From: MnTg04 sp036443455
GTDB lineage: Bacteria; Pseudomonadota; Gammaproteobacteria; Steroidobacterales; MnTg04
Length of the DNA stretch: 9,686 bases
Assembly: GCA_036443455.1 (NCBI GenBank)
Contig: JAZFYI010000187.1
Location: 1 to 9,686 of the forward strand
Reading direction: 5' to 3'
The translations under genes were made by a program, and so were the position numbers. Position 1 is the first letter of the stretch. Each line of letters opens with the position of its first letter. Of this stretch, positions 5,675 to 9,686 are shown piece after piece. The notes beneath the pieces were generated by a model that was not told the origin of the DNA, ran no database searches, and was given only the letters and a program-made list of their open reading frames with translations.

Positions 5675-7936
5675 ATGCTTAGCAGGGAACTCGAACTTTG
5701 CCTGAATGACGCATTTCGCGGGGCGCGCGACATGCGCCACGAATTCATGACGGTTGAGCACCTGTTGCTTGTCCTGCTGGATGAGTCAAGGGTTCGGGAG
5801 CTGCTGATATCCTGTGGCGCCGATATACACAGGCTGAAGGAAGACCTGCAAAGTTTCGTCGCCGAGACGACGCCGTTGATCGAGGATGGCTCGGACAGAG
5901 AAGTGCAACCCACGCTGGGTTTCCAGCGGGTGTTGCAAAGAGCGCTGTTCCACGTGCAATCCTCGGGGAAAAAAGAAGTCAGCACGCAAAATGTCCTGGT
6001 TGCGATTTTTTCCGAAAAGCAATCGCAAGCACTTTACCTGCTCAATCAGCAGGATATCGAACGCCTGGATGTCGTCAATTACCTGTCTCATGGCCTGGCG
6101 CCGATTGCCGATGACTCGACCGACAGTGTCGGTGGCGCCGGCCAGGAAGATGCCGATATGGCGGCCAGCCCGCTTGGATTGTATGCCACCAACCTGAACG
6201 AGATGGCCGTGGCTGGTCGCATCGATCCATTGATCGGGCGCGCGGAGGAAATTCAGCGCACGATACAAATCCTTTGCCGGCGGCGGAAAAACAATCCGTT
6301 GTTCGTGGGCGATGCCGGTGTCGGCAAGACGGCGATGGCCGAGGGCCTGGCGAAACTTATCGTCGAGGAAAAGGTTCCCGATCTCCTCAGAAACACGACC
6401 ATATATTCGCTGGACATGGGTGCATTGGTTGCGGGGACCAAGTACCGCGGTGATTTTGAGAAACGGCTCAAAGGCGTGTTTGCCGAACTGGAGAAAGATC
6501 CTGATTCGGTGCTTTTTATTGACGAAATTCACACGATAATCGGCGCCGGCTCGGCATCGGGAGGCGTCATGGATGCGTCGAACCTGATCAAACCGGTGCT
6601 GGCCAATGGCCGTCTGCGGTGTATTGGTTCGACAACCTATGAAGAGTTCCGGGGAATTTTTGAAAAAGACCACGCGTTGGCGAGGCGATTTCAAAAAGTC
6701 GAAATTACCGAGCCTACGGTGGATGAAACAGTTGCGATCCTGAAAGGACTCAAGTCGCGATTTGAAGAACATCATGGCGTAAATTACCCGGATAAAGCGT
6801 TGCTGGCGGCGGCTGAGCTATCGGCGCGCCATATCAACGATCGCCGCTTGCCCGACAAGGCGATCGATGTGATCGATGAAGCGGGCGCCAAGATTCGTTT
6901 ACTCGAAGCAGAGCAAAGGCCGGATAATGTTTCCGTCGAACTGATCGAGGAAATCGTTGCGCGCATGGCGCGGATACCGCCGCGCAGCGTGTCCGCTTCG
7001 GATCGCAACTTGCTCAAGAACCTCGAAAGAGATTTGAAGCTGGTGATTTTCGGGCAGGATGCGGCGATCGGTTCGTTGGCCTCCGCGATAAAAATGGCCC
7101 GGTCAGGCCTCGCCGATGAAACTCGCCCGGTGGGCAGTTTTCTTTTTTCCGGTCCCACGGGTGTTGGGAAAACAGAGGTTTCAAGGCAACTGGCGCTGGC
7201 GCTCGGCATCGAATTGTTGCGTTTCGATATGTCTGAATACATGGAGCGGCACACGGTTTCCCGACTCATTGGCGCACCGCCGGGGTATGTTGGCTACGAC
7301 GAGGGCGGCCTGCTGACCGAGCAAGTGACCAAGACCCCGCATTGTGTGTTGCTGCTGGATGAAATCGAAAAGGCGCACCCGGATGTGTTCAATATCCTGT
7401 TGCAGGTGATGGATCACGGCACGCTGACCGACAACAACGGCAGGCGCACGGATTTTAAGAATGCGATCCTGATCATGACGACGAATGCCGGCACCGGAGA
7501 AATGAGCCGTGCCTCCATAGGTTTTACCGAACAGGATCATTCCAGCGATGGCATGAAGGCCATCCAGAAACTCTTTTCACCCGAGTTCCGCAACCGGCTG
7601 GATGGCATTATCCAGTTCGCGGCACTGGACCCGGACACCATTCAACTGGTGGCGGATAAATTGCTGCTCGAGCTTGAAGCGCAGCTCGATCAGAAAAACG
7701 TCAGCCTGGATGTCGATACGGCTGCGAGGGCCTGGGTAGCCCGGCATGGTTACGACGAAAAAATGGGCGCCCGGCCCATGGCGCGCCTGATCCAGGAGAA
7801 AATCAAGCGCCCGCTCGCCGAAGAACTGTTGTTTGGTGATTTGTCGGGTGGTGGCCACGTCCTGGTGACCACCGATTCGAACGACCAGCTGGCCCTCAAG
7901 ATCACGAAGGTACTGGAACTCGACAAGGTTGAATAA
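5675..7936 (+). CDS. clpA: ATP-dependent Clp protease ATP-binding subunit ClpA
   Basis: Hexameric AAA+ unfoldase that threads substrates into the ClpP protease; with ClpS it degrades N-degron proteins. The 753 residues (E. coli has 758) show the N-domain that docks ClpS (1-140), an acidic/Gly-rich linker (about 141-168) and two AAA+ modules. In D1, Walker A is GDAGVGKT (212-219), Walker B ends in Asp283-Glu284 and the pore loop is KYRG (256-259). In D2, Walker A is GPTGVGKT (493-500), Walker B ends in Asp562-Glu563 and the pore loop is GYVG (537-540). The ClpP-docking loop reads IGF (615-617); E. coli ClpA has IGL and ClpX has IGF. The start at 5675 matches the family start (MLSRELELCLNDAF, E. 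coli MLNQELEL). GGAAGAG at 5660-5666, inside the end of clpS, is well spaced. The gap after the clpS stop is 2 bases, so translation is probably coupled. ClpP is not encoded here. Confidence 0.98.
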   Translation: MLSRELELCLNDAFRGARDMRHEFMTVEHLLLVLLDESRVRELLISCGADIHRLKEDLQSFVAETTPLIEDGSDREVQPTLGFQRVLQRALFHVQSSGKKEVSTQNVLVAIFSEKQSQALYLLNQQDIERLDVVNYLSHGLAPIADDSTDSVGGAGQEDADMAASPLGLYATNLNEMAVAGRIDPLIGRAEEIQRTIQILCRRRKNNPLFVGDAGVGKTAMAEGLAKLIVEEKVPDLLRNTTIYSLDMGALVAGTKYRGDFEKRLKGVFAELEKDPDSVLFIDEIHTIIGAGSASGGVMDASNLIKPVLANGRLRCIGSTTYEEFRGIFEKDHALARRFQKVEITEPTVDETVAILKGLKSRFEEHHGVNYPDKALLAAAELSARHINDRRLPDKAIDVIDEAGAKIRLLEAEQRPDNVSVELIEEIVARMARIPPRSVSASDRNLLKNLERDLKLVIFGQDAAIGSLASAIKMARSGLADETRPVGSFLFSGPTGVGKTEVSRQLALALGIELLRFDMSEYMERHTVSRLIGAPPGYVGYDEGGLLTEQVTKTPHCVLLLDEIEKAHPDVFNILLQVMDHGTLTDNNGRRTDFKNAILIMTTNAGTGEMSRASIGFTEQDHSSDGMKAIQKLFSPEFRNRLDGIIQFAALDPDTIQLVADKLLLELEAQLDQKNVSLDVDTAARAWVARHGYDEKMGARPMARLIQEKIKRPLAEELLFGDLSGGGHVLVTTDSNDQLALKITKVLELDKVE

Positions 7937-7947
7937 GGGGTGGCAGG

Positions 7948-8166
7948 CTAGCGACTGCGGTAGATGATGCGTCCCTTGGAAAGATCGTATGGCGTCAGTT
8001 CCACGGTAACGCTGTCACCGGTCAGGATGCGAATATAATGCTTGCGCATTTTTCCGCTGATATGGGCCGTAACGACGTGGCCATTTTCCAGTTCGACCCG
8101 GAACATGGTATTGGGTAAGGTCTCGGTGACCTTGCCTTCCATTTGTATGGCTTCTTCTTTTGGCAC
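7948..8166 (-). CDS. infA: Translation initiation factor IF-1
   Basis: Binds the 30S A site and helps IF-2 and IF-3 select the initiator tRNA. The 72 residues are exactly the E. coli length and nearly identical over the OB fold (TLPNTMFRVELENGHVVTAH, HISGKMRK, YIRILTGDSVTVELTPYDLS, KGRIIYRSR). The start is a GTG at 8166-8164 followed by Pro-Lys-Glu-Glu. The first in-frame ATG (codon 9) would remove the first beta strand region, so GTG is preferred. No clear Shine-Dalgarno sequence precedes it; the nearest is GTGA in the 12 bases upstream. It lies 70 bases downstream of aat on the same strand and converges with clpA, with 11 bases between the stop codons. That leaves no room for a separate intergenic terminator. 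Confidence 0.98.
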   Translation of the reverse strand: MPKEEAIQMEGKVTETLPNTMFRVELENGHVVTAHISGKMRKHYIRILTGDSVTVELTPYDLSKGRIIYRSR

Positions 8167-8212
8167 GTAGTTTCACTGTTCGGTTCAGGCCCGCGCATTT
8201 TGCGGAAACTAC
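8167..8212 (-). repeat. 8-base inverted repeat abutting the infA start codon
   Basis: On the plus strand GTAGTTTC (8167-8174) and GAAACTAC (8205-8212) are perfect reverse complements with a 30-base spacer. The proximal arm touches the infA GTG. In a transcript coming from aat the two arms could pair and cover the ribosome landing site. A transcript starting near 8190 would lack the distal arm. There is no run of T after it, so it is not an intrinsic terminator. Confidence 0.4.
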
Positions 8213-8225
8213 CCGTGCTTTGCAA
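8197..8225 (-). promoter_or_regulatory. Putative internal sigma-70 promoter for infA
   Basis: On the minus strand TTGCAA (8225-8220, 4/6 to the -35 consensus) is separated by 17 bases from CAAAAT (8202-8197, 4/6 to the -10 consensus). A start near 8190 would give a leader of about 24 bases. A dedicated infA promoter is plausible because IF-1 is needed in large amounts, but the match is moderate. The spacer contains one arm of the inverted repeat at 8205-8212. Confidence 0.3.
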
Positions 8226-8236
8226 ACAGAATCCGG

Positions 8237-9004
8237 TCAAACAGACGAATTATCCGGTGTTGGCCATTCATCGATTTGTGCGCTGCTGCGGGCGAGTGCC
8301 GGCCAGGGCGGATTCGTCGGTGGGTTCCCGGACCAGTCTCTGAGTTTTTCGAGGTACCGGCGCCGCGACATCGTCTGTGCGCCGAGACTGGCCAGGTGCG
8401 GCGTGTACATCTGGCAATCCATCAGTTCAAAGCCGGCCTTGTCGAGTATTCGGTCGAGGCAGGCCATCGCGACCTTCGATGCGTTGTTGCGCTGGCTGAA
8501 CATGGATTCGCCGCAAAACACGCGGCCCAGTGCGACGCCGTACAGCCCGCCGATCAGGACACGATCTTCCCAGACTTCGATCGAATGGACATGGCCCATG
8601 TGGTGGAGTTCGAGATAGGCCGCGTGCATGTCCCGGGTAATCCAGGTACCGGGACGGCCGGTGCGCGGCTTTGTACATCCTTCGATTACGCCGGCGCAGT
8701 CCTGGTCCAGGCTAAGCTGATAACGGCCGCTGCGAAGCAGGCGGCGAAGACCACGGCTGATGTGCATCCGGCCTGCCGGTATGACTGCGCGCGGATCGGG
8801 TGACCACCACAGTATCGGCTGGCCATCCTCGTACCACGGGAAGATGCCCTGGCGGTAGGCGGCAAGCACGCGCGCAGGGGAGAGGTCCCCGCCGGCGGCA
8901 AGCAGGCCATTCGGTTCCGGGAGCGCCTGTTCCGGGTCCGGGAACCGATCAGGCGGATCTGCGGAATCCAGCCAGACCAGCCCCTGTGCGACGCTTCCGC
9001 TCAT
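8237..9004 (-). CDS. aat: Leucyl/phenylalanyl-tRNA--protein transferase
   Basis: Transfers Leu or Phe from aminoacyl-tRNA to proteins with N-terminal Arg or Lys, creating N-degrons for ClpS-ClpA. The 255 residues carry the family hallmarks PNGLLAAGGDLSPARVLAAY (31-50), GIFPWYEDGQPILWWSPDPR (53-72), GTWITRDM (119-126), HSIEVWEDRVLIGGLYGVA (140-158), FCGESMFS (163-170) and MDCQMY...HLASLGA (195-209). Residues equivalent to the E. coli active-site Glu156, Asp186 and Gln188 are present as Glu166, Asp196 and Gln198. It is about 20 residues longer than the E. coli enzyme, through a slightly longer N-terminus and a Pro/Ser-rich C-terminal tail (about 226-255). The ATG at 9004 puts the conserved core at the expected distance; the Shine-Dalgarno sequence is weak. 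It lies 37 bases after trxB and 70 before infA on the same strand, so a trxB-aat-infA transcript is likely. No cydDC genes separate aat and trxB, unlike E. coli. Confidence 0.97.
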   Translation of the reverse strand: MSGSVAQGLVWLDSADPPDRFPDPEQALPEPNGLLAAGGDLSPARVLAAYRQGIFPWYEDGQPILWWSPDPRAVIPAGRMHISRGLRRLLRSGRYQLSLDQDCAGVIEGCTKPRTGRPGTWITRDMHAAYLELHHMGHVHSIEVWEDRVLIGGLYGVALGRVFCGESMFSQRNNASKVAMACLDRILDKAGFELMDCQMYTPHLASLGAQTMSRRRYLEKLRDWSGNPPTNPPWPALARSSAQIDEWPTPDNSSV

Positions 9005-9041
9005 CGTCGGCTACCATAAATCCGCTCGTTCAGCGCAGGCA

Positions 9042-9686
9042 TCAGGATTCCAGCGACTCCAGGTATTTCTCGGCGTCCAGCGCAGCCATGCAACCGAACC
9101 CGGACGAGGTGATCGCCTGTCTGTATACCTGGTCGGCAACATCGCCGGCCGCAAAGACGCCCGCGACGCTGGCGGCGGTGGCATCGCCCTTCAAACCCGA
9201 GCGAATCTGGATATAACCGTTTTCCATCTCGAGCTGGCCGGCAAAAAGACCGGTGTTGGGGTCATGGCCGATGGCGATGAAAACACCATGCACCGGCAGC
9301 TCACGGGTTTCTTCGTCATTCGTGGTTTTGCGCAGGCGCACACCGGTTACCCCAGAGTCATCGCCGAGTACCTCGTCGAGCGTTTCGTCCCAGGCCATGC
9401 TGATGTTGCCGTTTTCACCGCACCTGGCAAATATTTTGTCCTGCAACATTTTTTCCGCACGCAGTTTATCCCTGCGATGAACCAGCGTAACCTTCGACGC
9501 GATGTTGGACAGGTATATGGCTTCCTCCACCGCCGTGTTGCCGCCGCCGATTACCACCACTTCCTGGCCGCGATAAAAGAATCCGTCACAGGTCGCACAG
9601 GCGGATACGCCACGACCCTTGTATTTTTCTTCGGACTCCAACCCCAGGTAGCGGGCGCTGGCGCCGGTCGCGATGATCAGGGCATC
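9042..9686 (-). CDS. trxB: Thioredoxin-disulfide reductase TrxB (5' end beyond window)
   Basis: NADPH-dependent flavoenzyme that reduces thioredoxin in the cytoplasm. The window holds the last 214 codons; the frame is open from the right edge (DALIIATGASARYLGL) to the stop at 9042. About the first 105 residues of a normal 320 are missing, including the N-terminal FAD-binding segment. The redox-active centre ACATCDG is intact, with the two Cys and the following Asp at in-window residues 30, 33 and 34. The NADPH-binding fold shows VVIGGGNTAVEEA, and HRRDKLRAEK supplies the basic residues for the NADPH phosphate. The C-terminal FAD segment shows GVFAAGDVAD and YRQAITSSGFGCMAALDAE. The apparent start at 9641 is a TTG inside the gene, not a real start. 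It is the most upstream gene seen of the probable trxB-aat-infA unit. Confidence 0.96.
   Translation of the reverse strand, partial: DALIIATGASARYLGLESEEKYKGRGVSACATCDGFFYRGQEVVVIGGGNTAVEEAIYLSNIASKVTLVHRRDKLRAEKMLQDKIFARCGENGNISMAWDETLDEVLGDDSGVTGVRLRKTTNDEETRELPVHGVFIAIGHDPNTGLFAGQLEMENGYIQIRSGLKGDATAASVAGVFAAGDVADQVYRQAITSSGFGCMAALDAEKYLESLES

Noticed and set aside
8160..8803. Plus-strand open frames opposite aat and the aat-infA gap
   Set aside because: The minus strand encodes a complete Aat with active-site residues; the plus-strand products have no recognisable motif.

Overview
The window looks like a chromosomal segment of a gammaproteobacterium. It has moderately high GC by eye, dense coding on both strands and very short intergenic gaps. 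ClpS, ClpA, IF-1, Aat and TrxB all read close to their Escherichia coli counterparts. The cluster clpS-clpA / infA-aat-trxB is the gammaproteobacterial arrangement, here without the cydDC genes that E. coli has between aat and trxB and without the arginyltransferase gene that Pseudomonas carries beside infA. I cannot name the species.

Left part (1-2851, minus strand): the first two genes of a type II secretion operon. gspC encodes the inner-membrane clamp protein with a PDZ domain. gspD encodes the outer-membrane secretin; its last residues and the rest of the operon lie beyond the left edge. The 195-base gap at 2852-3046 is a divergent promoter region. It holds a good CRP/Vfr-type palindrome (2878-2893) and a plausible sigma-70 promoter for gspC.

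Middle (3047-7936, plus strand): a membrane-bound class III adenylate cyclase with an extracytoplasmic CHASE2 sensor, then clpS and clpA only 2 bases apart. ClpS delivers N-degron substrates to the ClpA unfoldase of the ClpAP protease.

Right part (7948-9686, minus strand): infA (IF-1, GTG start), aat (Leu/Phe-tRNA-protein transferase) and the C-terminal two thirds of trxB (thioredoxin reductase). They read trxB, aat, infA, converging on clpA with 11 bases between the stops. Aat makes N-degrons (Leu or Phe added to N-terminal Arg or Lys) that ClpS-ClpA destroys, so writer, reader and unfoldase of the bacterial N-degron pathway lie within about 4 kb. ClpP is not in the window.

Most of the window is well-known housekeeping and secretion machinery. 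I see no mobile element, CRISPR array, tRNA, rRNA or clear intrinsic terminator. The least ordinary signals are regulatory: the CRP-like site between a cAMP-making enzyme and the T2SS operon, and an 8-base inverted repeat abutting the infA start codon. Both are inferences from sequence alone.
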